A stretch of DNA of 64,000 nt from Tharpella sp964457755 (GCA_964457755.1 CAYWGC010000009.1:12608-76607), one strand, 5' to 3'. Shown: positions 47,214-55,625, counted from the first letter of the stretch. Notes: generated by a model not told the origin, from the sequence alone. A program made the numbers and translations.

Positions 47214-48848
47214 TTAAGTCTTCTGACTATAACACTGGCCGTCTTCGAGTACCGTATCGACCAGCCAACTCTCATCGTCTCGTTCAGGGTAATCGATATT
47301 GTAGTGCAAGCCTCGACTCTCCTTACGGTAAAGGGCAGAGGTAATAATAAGGTCGGCAACCACGGCAATATTACGGAGCTCTAAAAGATCAACCGAAAGA
47401 GCCTGATCCCAATAAAACTCATGCAGTTCGTGGGCCAGAGAATCGATGCGCCGTTTCGCTCTTAAAAGACGTTTATGGGAACGTACGATACCGACATAGT
47501 TCCACATGAAGCGGCGAATCTCATCCCAATTCTGGGTGATCACAACCTTCTCATCAAGATCATTTTTATGCGTGTAGCGCCAGTTCGGGAAGGCCGGCAA
47601 ATTCAACTTTTTTCGGGAATGCTCTTTTTTAATAGCGGCCGCCGCTAAAGAGCTGTAAACCACCGCTTCCAACAGTGAGTTGCTGGCCAGACGATTAGCC
47701 CCATGCAAACCGGTACAAGCAACCTCACCGGAGGCGTAAAGGCCCGGCAGCGAGGTGCGCCCACACTTATCAACCTGAACCCCGCCACAAAGATAGTGGG
47801 CCGCGGGGACCACCGGAATCGGCTCTTTGGTTATATCGATCCCCAACTTAAGACAGGTTGAATAGATCATGGGAAAACGGTTTTTGATGAAATCTGCCGA
47901 CTTGAAACTGATATCGAGAAAAACGCAGTCATCCCCCCCCGCCTTCATCTCAAAATCGATCGCCCGTGCCACAATATCCCGGGGGGCAAGCTCTTTACGA
48001 TCATCATAGGAGGCCATAAAATCTGAGCCATCTTTAAGTTTCAAGATTGCCCCTTCCCCACGAACCGCCTCTGAAATAAGAAAATTTTTGACTGACGGAT
48101 GGTAGAGACAGGTCGGATGAAATTGAAAAAATTCCATATTGGCGACCCTGGCCCCGGCCCGCTGCGCCATCGCCACCCCATCTCCGGTAGCGATATCGGG
48201 ATTGGTTGTATAGAGATAGACCTTACCAGCCCCGCCGGATGCAAGCATGGTGGCTCCCGCCACAAACGCATGCACCCGACCACTGGCCCGATCAAGGGCA
48301 TAAGTTCCCCAACAGTAATCATCTTTACGCCTGGCTCCGAGCCATTTATGGGCTGTCAGCAAGTCGATCGCCGCCATATCTTCCCAAAGAACAATATTTT
48401 CATGTTCCCGACAACGGGTCACCAAAACCTCTTCGATTTCCCGCCCGGTCCAATCTGCTGCATGCAAAATCCGACGGCAGGAGTGGCCGCCTTCGCGAGC
48501 AAGATCGTAACCGGTCGCAGAATCAGGGTTGCGACTGAATGAGACCCCCATGGAGATCAACTCTTTAAGAGACTCCGGACCCTTCCTGACCACCAGGTCA
48601 ACAACCTCACGGTGACCGAGCCCGGCCCCGGCCCACATTGTATCATCAAGATGCCCGGCAAAAGAGTCGGCAGAGTCCAGGACTGCAGCAATTCCACCCT
48701 GAGCCAGATTAGTATTAGTATCGGTCTCTTTTTTTTTGGTGATGATATGAACGAGACCGGAATCAGCCATCTGCAGAGCGAAAAAGAGCCCGGCAATACC
48801 GCTGCCCAGAACCAGAAAGTCACTTTTATGGAATGTAGTCATCGACAC
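47214..48848 (-). CDS. nadB: L-aspartate oxidase
   Basis: Flavoenzyme that oxidises aspartate to iminoaspartate, the first step of NAD synthesis; anaerobes use fumarate as acceptor. FAD-binding GSGIAGLFFALQMAD at the N-terminus, NLAQGGIAAVL, the catalytic region HPTCLYHPS, EAVRGEGAILK, and the C-terminal RIDSLAHELHEFYW helical domain. Length 544. nadA and nadC are not adjacent. Confidence 0.94.
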   Translation of the reverse strand: MSMTTFHKSDFLVLGSGIAGLFFALQMADSGLVHIITKKKETDTNTNLAQGGIAAVLDSADSFAGHLDDTMWAGAGLGHREVVDLVVRKGPESLKELISMGVSFSRNPDSATGYDLAREGGHSCRRILHAADWTGREIEEVLVTRCREHENIVLWEDMAAIDLLTAHKWLGARRKDDYCWGTYALDRASGRVHAFVAGATMLASGGAGKVYLYTTNPDIATGDGVAMAQRAGARVANMEFFQFHPTCLYHPSVKNFLISEAVRGEGAILKLKDGSDFMASYDDRKELAPRDIVARAIDFEMKAGGDDCVFLDISFKSADFIKNRFPMIYSTCLKLGIDITKEPIPVVPAAHYLCGGVQVDKCGRTSLPGLYASGEVACTGLHGANRLASNSLLEAVVYSSLAAAAIKKEHSRKKLNLPAFPNWRYTHKNDLDEKVVITQNWDEIRRFMWNYVGIVRSHKRLLRAKRRIDSLAHELHEFYWDQALSVDLLELRNIAVVADLIITSALYRKESRGLHYNIDYPERDDESWLVDTVLEDGQCYSQKT

Positions 48849-49005
48849 GCTATAGCATAAAAGTCACAACCATGAAAGTAGTAACCTTGAAAGCTATATA
48901 TAAAAATAAGGATTGACTCTTATACGAGATTATGTTTTTAAACATATAAATAGATAATGGGTTATTCGCCCCCATCCAACCAGCCGGTCGGGAATATTCC
49001 AAAAC

Positions 49006-51000
49006 GTGGAAACGCCATCTAAAAACAACTCCCTGACAGACAGCCCACTGGCAGACATTGTCGACAGCCTCGACATCGCCATTTGGGAACTTGACAGCAG
49101 TTTTCGCGTCCGCAAATACAATCGCAAAGCCAAAGAGATTTACGGTGAGGATGTCATTGGGAATTTCTGTTACCAGGCTGCGGCGGGCCTCAATAAAATC
49201 TGCCATGATTGCCCGGCCGAGAAAGTTTTAGAGGGTCACCAATGTGGCCGTTCTCAACATACAAGGGTAACTGCCAGCGGTAAAACTATAACCATAGACC
49301 ACACGGCAACCCCGCTGAAAAATGAGGCCGGAGAAATAAACGGTTTTGTTGTTTCAATTGTCGACATCACACATCTCAAAAACGTTGAACTCGAGCTTAA
49401 AGAGCATCAACTCCAACTCGAAGAACTTGTTACCGAACGTACCCGAGCACTCCAGAAAAGTGAGCTTAGATATCGTGTCCTTTATGAAAAATCGAAACTT
49501 CAGGAGGAGCTTTACCGATCCATCCTGCACTCCTCGAGTGACGCCATTGTCGTTTATAACATAATTAGCCAGGTTAACTATTTAAATCCCACATTCTCCA
49601 GGATGTTCGGCTGGACTCTGGACGAGCTCCAGGGCCGGCGCATCCCTTTCATTCCTGAATCTGAACGGGAAACCTCCATGCAACTGATCACTGATCTCAT
49701 TGATAAAGGCACTCCATACCACGCCTTCAGAACCAAACGACTGACAAAAACGGGCCAGTTAAAAGATATCAGCCTCAGCGCCTCCCGTTATGCCAACCAT
49801 CGAGGCCAGCCGGCCGGAATGCTGGTCATTCTCAGAGACATCAGTGAACAAGCCAGAACCGAGCAGGAAATTCTCAAAATCAGGAAATTGGAGTCCGTCG
49901 GCATCCTGGCCGGCGGCATCGCCCACGATTTCAACAATATCCTGACTGCTATATTAGGCAACATCTCTTTAGTCCAGATGCTGACAGACGAAAAGGATAA
50001 AACCCGAAAATTTCTGCTTGCCTCTGAAAAAGCCTGTTTCAGAGCTAAAGCTCTAACCCAGCAATTACTCACCTTTGCCAAAGGTGGTGAACCAATAAAA
50101 AAGTTAGCATCAATCGAGGAAATCATCAGGGAAGCGACCATTTTTGTCTCTGGAGGAAGCAATGTCAGGTGTGATTTTCACTTTCCCCAACCCCTTAAAC
50201 CGGTTATTATCGATGCCGACCAGATGAGCCAGGTTGTCCAAAACATTATCATCAACGCGCAGCAAGCCATGCCAAACGGAGGAGTGATTAAGATTTCAGG
50301 TGAAAATTACAAACCTAAGCCACAAGACAAACTCCCCAACACTGCCAGCGATTATGTTAAAATCAGTATTCAGGATCAAGGTTGCGGGATACCGGCGGCG
50401 ATCCTGGACAGAATCTTTGATCCCTATTTCACGACTAAAGCGAAAGGCAGTGGTCTGGGATTGGCAATAACCCACTCAATCGTCCGCAAACATAATAGCG
50501 ACATCATGATTGATTCTATCGAAGGACAAGGCTGCACCGTAACCATACATCTCCCCGCTGTTGAAACCAACTTGCCTGACAATTTGGCCTCAGAGCCCGC
50601 AAAGCCAACTTTAACCCCGAGCAACACCACCATTATTATCATGGATGACGAGGAAATTATCCGGGACGTGGTCGGAGATATGCTATCTCACAAAGGCTAT
50701 AAAGTTCTCTTGGCTCAAGATGGAAAAGAGACTATCAGGCTTTATAAAAAAACCTTGAGCGATGGCAGCCCGGCCGAACTTATCATCATGGATCTGACTA
50801 TTCCCGGTGGTATGGGAGGCCGGGAAACGGTTCAGGAAATACTTAAACTTAATTTGGAAGCAAAAGTGATCGTTGCCAGCGGCTACGCAAATGACCCAAT
50901 TATGGCTAACTTCAAAGAATACGGCTTCAGCGCAGCCATAAACAAACCCTTTAATCTGCAGGAACTGACAACAATCATCGACAAAATGCTTTCTAACTGA
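49006..51000 (+). CDS. PAS-PAS hybrid sensor histidine kinase with receiver
   Basis: Soluble protein of 664 residues with no membrane helix. The first PAS (about 15-120) is cysteine-rich (CYQAAAGLNKICHDCPAEK with a further Cys downstream), which suggests metal or redox sensing. A coiled coil, a second PAS, HisKA with His in GGIAHDFNNILTA, an ATPase domain (DQGCGIP, GSGLGLAITHSIV) and a C-terminal receiver (MDDEEI, IMDLTIPGGMGG) follow. The GTG start lacks a close Shine-Dalgarno. Transcribed away from nadB. Confidence 0.88.
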   Translation: METPSKNNSLTDSPLADIVDSLDIAIWELDSSFRVRKYNRKAKEIYGEDVIGNFCYQAAAGLNKICHDCPAEKVLEGHQCGRSQHTRVTASGKTITIDHTATPLKNEAGEINGFVVSIVDITHLKNVELELKEHQLQLEELVTERTRALQKSELRYRVLYEKSKLQEELYRSILHSSSDAIVVYNIISQVNYLNPTFSRMFGWTLDELQGRRIPFIPESERETSMQLITDLIDKGTPYHAFRTKRLTKTGQLKDISLSASRYANHRGQPAGMLVILRDISEQARTEQEILKIRKLESVGILAGGIAHDFNNILTAILGNISLVQMLTDEKDKTRKFLLASEKACFRAKALTQQLLTFAKGGEPIKKLASIEEIIREATIFVSGGSNVRCDFHFPQPLKPVIIDADQMSQVVQNIIINAQQAMPNGGVIKISGENYKPKPQDKLPNTASDYVKISIQDQGCGIPAAILDRIFDPYFTTKAKGSGLGLAITHSIVRKHNSDIMIDSIEGQGCTVTIHLPAVETNLPDNLASEPAKPTLTPSNTTIIIMDDEEIIRDVVGDMLSHKGYKVLLAQDGKETIRLYKKTLSDGSPAELIIMDLTIPGGMGGRETVQEILKLNLEAKVIVASGYANDPIMANFKEYGFSAAINKPFNLQELTTIIDKMLSN

Positions 51001-51079
51001 TCTCAACTTTCACTGGATATTTCATATAAGGGCAAGGAGGCAAGGGCAGGTAAAAGGTCGGACCAAGCTAACACATTGA

Positions 51080-51559
51080 TTATTCATTGTTTAAATCCAA
51101 ATAAAACCGATTTTTAGGGCTTAAAAGCTCATTTTTATGCCCAAAACTGACATCGTAAGTTGCTTCAGCTTCTCTCAATACATAGTGATCATCAATTTCT
51201 TTGATCTTTTTTTCAAACCAGCTTGGCTTAAGCTTTCTTCCGATATTTTCAACAAAGGCTTTACTGCCGACATTGTATTTCTGAGCCTTTTTACCGGCAA
51301 CTAGCTGAAGACTTTTGGGTATGACGTTCTCGGTCTCTTCACTGTCGAGAGCCAACAAATGAATGTGATTGGATGTAACTGTATAGTTGAATATTTGTAA
51401 TCCATAGCACTTTTTCGCTTCAAGCAACCAATGTAACCATCTCCTCCGATCTCGAGAAAATTTGAGTAAAAATTCCTTTTCATGGCATCTATGTGTTATG
51501 TGCCATACTTGTCCGGGAATAAGGTTAACTACAACCTGATTATATCCCCTTAGAGTCAA
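51080..51559 (-). pseudogene. REP-associated tyrosine transposase with internal deletion
   Basis: The first ~90 residues match the Y1/TnpA_REP family: VWHITHRCHEKEFLLKF, the HUH motif in NYTVTSNHIHLLA and SLQLVAGKKAQKYN. The expected GAFWEDRYHAT...YIDLNMVRAG block with the catalytic tyrosine is absent. The frame jumps to the family C-terminus (VGSKAFVENIGRKLK, DDHYVLREAEATYDVSF). About 80-90 residues were lost in frame. 159 residues versus about 230 expected, so inactive. Confidence 0.75.
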
Positions 51560-51587
51560 TCAGTTTCACAAAATTTTTCTTAGATTA

Positions 51588-51642
51588 ATACTATTTTTCA
51601 TACTTTTGTCCTATTGCTTTTCTCAGAATATCCGATTAGTAT
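51588..51642 (+). promoter_or_regulatory. Left copy of the island promoter with conserved upstream block
   Basis: The block at 51588-51616 repeats, in inverted orientation, the block at 55161-55189 with few changes (core CATACTTTTGTCCTATTG identical). At its end is a -35-like TTGCTT (51614-51619) and, 17 bases later, TAGTAT (51637-51642). Conservation upstream of -35 suggests an activator site shared by both units. Confidence 0.55.
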
Positions 51643-51657
51643 TCATGCTGGTATTAT

Positions 51658-51733
51658 ATATGTGAACTCCACACTCGCCGAAAGACGAGGTCAAAAAGCC
51701 AAGGGTCTTGCCGCCAAAACCAAAAAGACTACG
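51658..51733 (+). promoter_or_regulatory. Truncated GEMM-I-like riboswitch (3' end lost)
   Basis: Reads ATATGTGAA..CC, GACGAGGTCAAAAAGCCAAG and GGGTCTTGCC, then AAAGACTACG, matching the intact riboswitch at 55 kb position by position. After AAAGACTACG the expected G-rich end that forms the ligand-contacting helix and the terminator is gone. The sequence runs straight into a VPxPA-CTERM coding tail. It therefore cannot switch. Confidence 0.6.
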
Positions 51734-51973
51734 TTTACAGATGACAGCACCGCAAACATCTCTCTTGAGATAGCATACGACGGAGAGTTCTTTGGCATCT
51801 ACCATAACGACATGCCTTTGATTAAAAGTATCGCACTTGATGCAACAGGCGACGGCGCCTGGGGAATAGACACTATTGAATATGGTTCCCCAGTTCCGAT
51901 CCCCGGGGCTCTCTGGCTCTTAGGTTCGGGGCTACTGGGTCTTATCGGTCTCCGCCGCAGGAGAAGAAGATAA
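51734..51973 (+). pseudogene. 3' remnant of a VPxPA-CTERM surface protein gene
   Basis: The coding tail reads TFTDDSTANISLEIAYDGEF, then DTIEYGSP, and ends in a sorting signal: PIPGALWLLGSGLLGLIG plus an arginine cluster. Signal peptide, start codon and ribosome site are missing. The open frame extends back to 51614, but that part is a translation of riboswitch and promoter sequence. A deletion fused riboswitch and tail. Confidence 0.7.
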
Positions 51974-51999
51974 CTTCTAAGAAACAATAAAAACGAAAA

Positions 52000-52052
52000 A
52001 AAGAGAGCAACCGGGTCTGATCAAAACGATCATCTTCGGTTGCCCTCTTTTC
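52000..52052. terminator. Bidirectional terminator
   Basis: GAGAGCAACCG...CGGTTGCCCTC stem with an inner GATC-AAAAC-GATC helix, a T run on the plus strand and A-rich sequence on the other side. It lies between the convergent VPxPA remnant and the protease-hydrolase gene. Confidence 0.7.
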
Positions 52053-52098
52053 TGCTTTAACCCCTCTTTTTTCTGAGTCTTAAGTTGACTCTGATCAC

Positions 52099-53928
52099 TC
52101 ACCCCCGGTTGAAAGTATCCATATAGCCTTCTTGAAAGGGACACTCAGGTGCCTGGCCGAGGATATCCTCAAGGATAGTGTTCATGGTGTAGTGATCGTT
52201 GTCGAAACCGCCATGGGTCTGGCTGACTGATTTTGGGTTTGCAATGGCTTTACCCTGGCTGACAACAAAATTAAGATTTGCCGGTTTGGGCTCAAGCTCT
52301 TTTTCCAGGTATTTTTCCATGCCGAGGATTTTTGCCGGAACCTCCTCCTCAAAAGATCGTGAGACAAAGTAGAGCAGTGATTTCCGATAGGGACCGACGC
52401 TGTCATTAAGTTCCATAGCATCAGTTAAATGGTAAATATACATCCGGTCAATCCCAAAGAGGCCGGGTTTAAGCAGGGGCTCGTAGAGTTTTCGGTAGAG
52501 CTCCAAGGTCGCGGCCGGAGCCATGATATGGACCGAAGAGACCCTGAACTCGGGAAGAATTTTCGCCAAAGCCCGCAGGAGATAGGCGTGGACGATGGCC
52601 CCGGTACTATGACCAACGAGATGGAGTTGTTTGTTGCTGTTTCTTTTAAAAATTTCGGCAAAGAGCTTAAGAACCTGAACTCCGGCACGATTATATTCAA
52701 ACCCTCTTCTGGCACCGCTTTTCATCTCTCTCCAGAAAGCCCGGCCCGGTACCCGCGCCCCCTTTTCCAGAAGCTTATCCCAGAGATCAAAACCGCCGAC
52801 CCGCTCTGCCAAACCTTTGTCACAACGAAATATTAGATCTTTCAACTCCTCTAAGATACCGGTATCGTACATCCAGTGATAGGAGTAGACCCCATTTTTC
52901 TTAAATACCGGAGCCATATCCTTAATTCGGTTAGCCGCAGCTTTAGGGCTGTTGAGACCTCCATGAGCGTAAAACAGGAGGTTCTGGTATTTATCTTTGG
53001 TGAGGTTGTCAACGGTCTCCTGAACATCTGTAAGGTTACTGAAATATCTGCCATTATCGTAAAAATTACCATCATCAATATGGACAAAGTGGCCCTGAAT
53101 TTCTCCCCGGGGTGAACCGATGACCAAATCCGTCAGGTTACCCTCAACCTTGGCACTGGCTGAATATGAACGGCCCCGGATTTGCGGGGTCGCCAAGGCC
53201 AACCGAAAAACCCAGGCATCGACCAGATTAAGTTCCCAATCTTCGTAACTCCAGAGCGCGATACCGCCGCTGCCCCAATTTTCACCCCAGGAGTTCTGCA
53301 CCCAGAAACCATTTTCATCATAGCCAACCAGAGCAAAGGCATGGCCTCCACTGCGTCCCATACGAAGCGGGATTGCCCCAGCATTGACCTGAGCTTGAGA
53401 CCAACCTTCATGCACATGAGCCGAACAAAAAATGGTTCCAGTTTCGTTTAAGGCCGCATGAAAATCAGCGATCCGGGGCGTCATCCGATAGTAGGCCCCA
53501 ATGGTGTTGCTTCTGGCATCCTGGGCCGCCAAACGACTGAGCGAACCCGGTTTTGAGGGCGCATAGGGCCAGCATGAATCTTCACAAACCCCCATATTGG
53601 CCCAACCTTTGATTGCCCCCCGACAACTGGAACCAGAGTACTCTTCACCCTCCCACTCATCAAACTTTCGCGCCATTTCATAGAGCATGCGAGGACTGAC
53701 CTTGATTTTATTTTTACGTTTGGCATTCAATAAATTAATCGCCCCCGCCAGACCAAAACCGGTACAGGCCCCCTCGGTACCCTGATTGAGAATCTGCAAA
53801 CTTTGAGGTGGGGATAAGGTCGGTTTAAGTTGAATCAGGGCCGGCTGGTAAATCCAGTCCCTAATATCGGGCTGATCGGCAACTACATTAACCGGGATAT
53901 TGTTAATTTTGGGGAAATTATCAGCCAT
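52099..53928 (-). CDS. Papain-like C1 peptidase fused to an alpha/beta-hydrolase
   Basis: Residues about 1-260 form a papain-type domain: Gln and catalytic Cys in NQGTEGACTGFG, His in GGHAFALVGYD and Asn in VQNSWGENWG. After a linker (about 260-320), the C-terminal half is a lipase/esterase-type domain with the nucleophile elbow LVGHSTGAIVHAYLL (GHSTG) and a late His candidate in DNDHYTMN. No signal peptide or membrane segment is visible. The ATG at 53928 has GGAG eight bases upstream. It lies between two decayed VPxPA-CTERM genes. Substrates unknown. Peptidase-esterase fusions of this kind are not a family I can name. Confidence 0.82.
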   Translation of the reverse strand: MADNFPKINNIPVNVVADQPDIRDWIYQPALIQLKPTLSPPQSLQILNQGTEGACTGFGLAGAINLLNAKRKNKIKVSPRMLYEMARKFDEWEGEEYSGSSCRGAIKGWANMGVCEDSCWPYAPSKPGSLSRLAAQDARSNTIGAYYRMTPRIADFHAALNETGTIFCSAHVHEGWSQAQVNAGAIPLRMGRSGGHAFALVGYDENGFWVQNSWGENWGSGGIALWSYEDWELNLVDAWVFRLALATPQIRGRSYSASAKVEGNLTDLVIGSPRGEIQGHFVHIDDGNFYDNGRYFSNLTDVQETVDNLTKDKYQNLLFYAHGGLNSPKAAANRIKDMAPVFKKNGVYSYHWMYDTGILEELKDLIFRCDKGLAERVGGFDLWDKLLEKGARVPGRAFWREMKSGARRGFEYNRAGVQVLKLFAEIFKRNSNKQLHLVGHSTGAIVHAYLLRALAKILPEFRVSSVHIMAPAATLELYRKLYEPLLKPGLFGIDRMYIYHLTDAMELNDSVGPYRKSLLYFVSRSFEEEVPAKILGMEKYLEKELEPKPANLNFVVSQGKAIANPKSVSQTHGGFDNDHYTMNTILEDILGQAPECPFQEGYMDTFNRG

Positions 53929-53958
53929 AATTTTTACTCCACGCTCATAAATCAAAAA

Positions 53959-54714
53959 TTATAGACGTTTCCGCCGCCGAAACGCAACCAGGCTCAACAA
54001 TCCAGAACCCAAAAGCCAGACAGCCGCCGGTACAGGAACAACATTAACGTTTAGTAATACGCTATCCGCGTAGTGTCCGTCAAATTCAGGATCGAGAAAA
54101 TCGTTTTCTTTATCCTCAATGGCACGCAGCTCGACCGCAAGATAATCCGTACCAGAAGGTAAAAGCAAACCTACACCTAATGGTTGCCAAGTATCAACAT
54201 CATCATCTGTTAAGATGGTTCCCATATAGGAGCCTAGCGATGTTGCATTAGAAAAAACTGTAGGGAAAGCGGAAGGAGAACCACTACAGGCATAGATTGC
54301 TAAACCAAATTGTGTATCAGTAGTCCCTAAATCTCCCGCAACTCGGTTGAACCAGGCCGAGGCCGAGGCCGTAACCAAGCCGGCAGCAATACTAGCACTG
54401 AAAGCACTTACATCAACCAACTGCACAACTTGCGACGCTCCCGTAGTGCCGGGACTGAAAGCAGCATAAATAAAATTGAGCATATGGCTTCCCTGATAAG
54501 GATTAATGCCATTTTCAGCCCCCACAATTCCAGAAGCATCACCAGTCCAGTCCCCATAACTTGTCGGCCACGTAGGCGGACCATAGAGACAGGTCGACTC
54601 GTGTGTTTCAAACCCGGGATTGGTAATGAGGTTCGCAGAAACTAACGAAATTGGTCAAAACAATATAACCAACACCATAAATGAAATCTTACTTCCAGTT
54701 CCAAATCGTCTCAT
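53959..54714 (-). pseudogene. VPxPA-CTERM surface protein with TGA in the signal peptide
   Basis: From the ATG at 54714, which has a long G-rich Shine-Dalgarno, the frame encodes MRRF...SFMVLVILF, then TGA at 54655-54657 (codon 20), and continues in frame with PISLVSANLITNPGFE, a glycan-binding-like exported domain, and ends VPVPAAVWLLGSGLLSLVAF plus RRRKRL, a sorting signal. About 251 codons in all. One base change explains the interruption. A start at the GTG at 54525 would lack a signal peptide. Selenocysteine is unlikely in a signal peptide. Confidence 0.75.
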
Positions 54715-54864
54715 TATTTGCCCCCCCTAAAAATCAATACCTAACATAGCCCAGCCACCAACATAGTCGCTTAGAGTCTTAATTGTGATATACGTTTAAT
54801 AATATTATTAAACATAGTAAGCAATATTTCGGATCTCACCTTGTTGACTTTCCAACTTCAATAA

Positions 54865-54933
54865 TCATTCTATAATTTTCTTTTTTCTTCTGATCCTAAT
54901 ACCAAGCAATCCTGCTAAAAACTTGCGTTTCAT
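54865..54933 (-). pseudogene. Collapsed 22-codon frame: signal-peptide start joined to a CTERM-like tail
   Basis: A strong Shine-Dalgarno (GGGAGGGGG) precedes ATG. The product MKRKFLAGLLGIRIRRKKK.. has the start of an exported protein followed at once by the glycine/arginine end typical of CTERM sorting signals (LLGLIGxRRRRK). It looks like recombination between similar LAGLLG and GLLGL segments deleted the whole body of a gene. It is the first frame behind the riboswitch. Confidence 0.5.
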
Positions 54934-55001
54934 ATCTTACCCCCTCCCTAATATGTTGAATATCCTTAAAGTTTGAAAAACCTCAAACTATCATCTTCCA
55001 C

Positions 55002-55046
55002 AAAAAAAGCCGGATTGCTCTTAAATTATTAAAGAGGCAACCCGGC
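55002..55046 (-). terminator. Riboswitch-controlled terminator
   Basis: On the minus strand GCCGGGTTGCCTCTTTAA pairs with TTAAGAGCAATCCGGC and is followed by seven T. The 5' half of the stem is the 3' end of the aptamer, so ligand binding should block the terminator: an ON switch. Confidence 0.75.
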
Positions 55047-55125
55047 TGTCTTTCTTGATTCTGGAGGCAAGACCCGTGGCTTTCCGACCCCACCTTTAGG
55101 CAGGAGTGGTTTTCACATATTTCCT
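55036..55125 (-). promoter_or_regulatory. GEMM-I-like cyclic dinucleotide riboswitch aptamer
   Basis: The minus strand contains GTGAAAACC, a first helix, GGAAAGCCACGGGTCTTGCC, then AAAGACAGCCGGGTTGCC, the arrangement typical of c-di-GMP-I (GEMM) aptamers: an AAAGCC.CGGGTCT centre and a GCCGGGTTGCC 3' end. The first helix is atypical, so c-di-GMP versus cGAMP specificity cannot be read off. It is followed by an overlapping terminator and the VPxPA genes. Confidence 0.72.
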
Positions 55126-55136
55126 ACATCTCTTAT

Positions 55137-55189
55137 AGAATAACCGAAATTGCTGAAAAATCAATAGGACAAAAGTATGAAAATAGTAT
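55137..55189 (-). promoter_or_regulatory. Right copy of the island promoter
   Basis: Conserved upstream block 55161-55189, -35-like TTGATT (55159-55164) and TATTCT (55137-55142) with a 16-base spacer, about 15 bases before the aptamer. It drives the riboswitch and VPxPA genes. The 55190-55409 stretch beyond it shows no convincing gene. Confidence 0.5.
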
Positions 55190-55409
55190 GCATTTCAATA
55201 TAACGATAGATTGGAAAAATCTTTTCGAGAAAGTTCAAGATCTCTTGCAGGATCAAAAAGGGGATTTGTAAAGAGCACAACTTCCTTGATTTTTCCTCGC
55301 CATTATGTAATCGTAGCTAATCGCTTACGGCAGAAAACAGACATCCGAAGCCTGAAAAGCAAAATCTCTAACTATTTCTACGACCTGACTTTCTAAGGAG
55401 AAAATTTTC

Positions 55410-55613
55410 ATGGAGTGCAAGCAGACCGTTAATCTTGAAAACTGTAATTGCAGTTATGAACCCTGCTCTCGCAAAGGCTTCTGTTGTGACTGCCTGCGCT
55501 ACCACTTGAAAAACCGCCAGCTTCCGGGTTGCTGTTTTCCGAATGACGCGGAAAAAACCTTTGACCGATCTTTTGCTCATTTCGCCCGCCTGGTTCAAGA
55601 AAACCGGGTATAA
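55410..55613 (+). CDS. Small cysteine-rich protein (DUF6485-like)
   Basis: 67 residues with nine cysteines in CNCSYEPCSRKGFCCDCLRY and GCCFPND, the pattern of the DUF6485 family; probably binds zinc or an Fe-S centre. AAGGAG precedes the ATG by nine bases. Twelve bases separate it from the SpmAB-like gene, so they are likely co-transcribed. Function unknown. Confidence 0.75.
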   Translation: MECKQTVNLENCNCSYEPCSRKGFCCDCLRYHLKNRQLPGCCFPNDAEKTFDRSFAHFARLVQENRV

Positions 55614-55625
55614 AATAATCAAACT

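Noticed and set aside
51614..51733. N-terminal part of the open frame reaching back from the left VPxPA tail
   Set aside because: This part is promoter and riboswitch sequence, shown by its homology to the non-coding region at 55.04-55.19 kb.
54655..54657. TGA read as selenocysteine
   Set aside because: It lies in a signal peptide core and no SECIS-like hairpin is apparent just downstream; a nonsense change is simpler.
51588..55189. Inverted repeats as terminal repeats of a transposon
   Set aside because: The repeated blocks are promoter plus riboswitch units oriented into the island, with homology running on into the aptamers; no transposase or target duplication was seen.
55211..55396. 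61-codon open frame before the DUF6485 gene
   Set aside because: No ribosome site, no recognisable pattern; likely chance.
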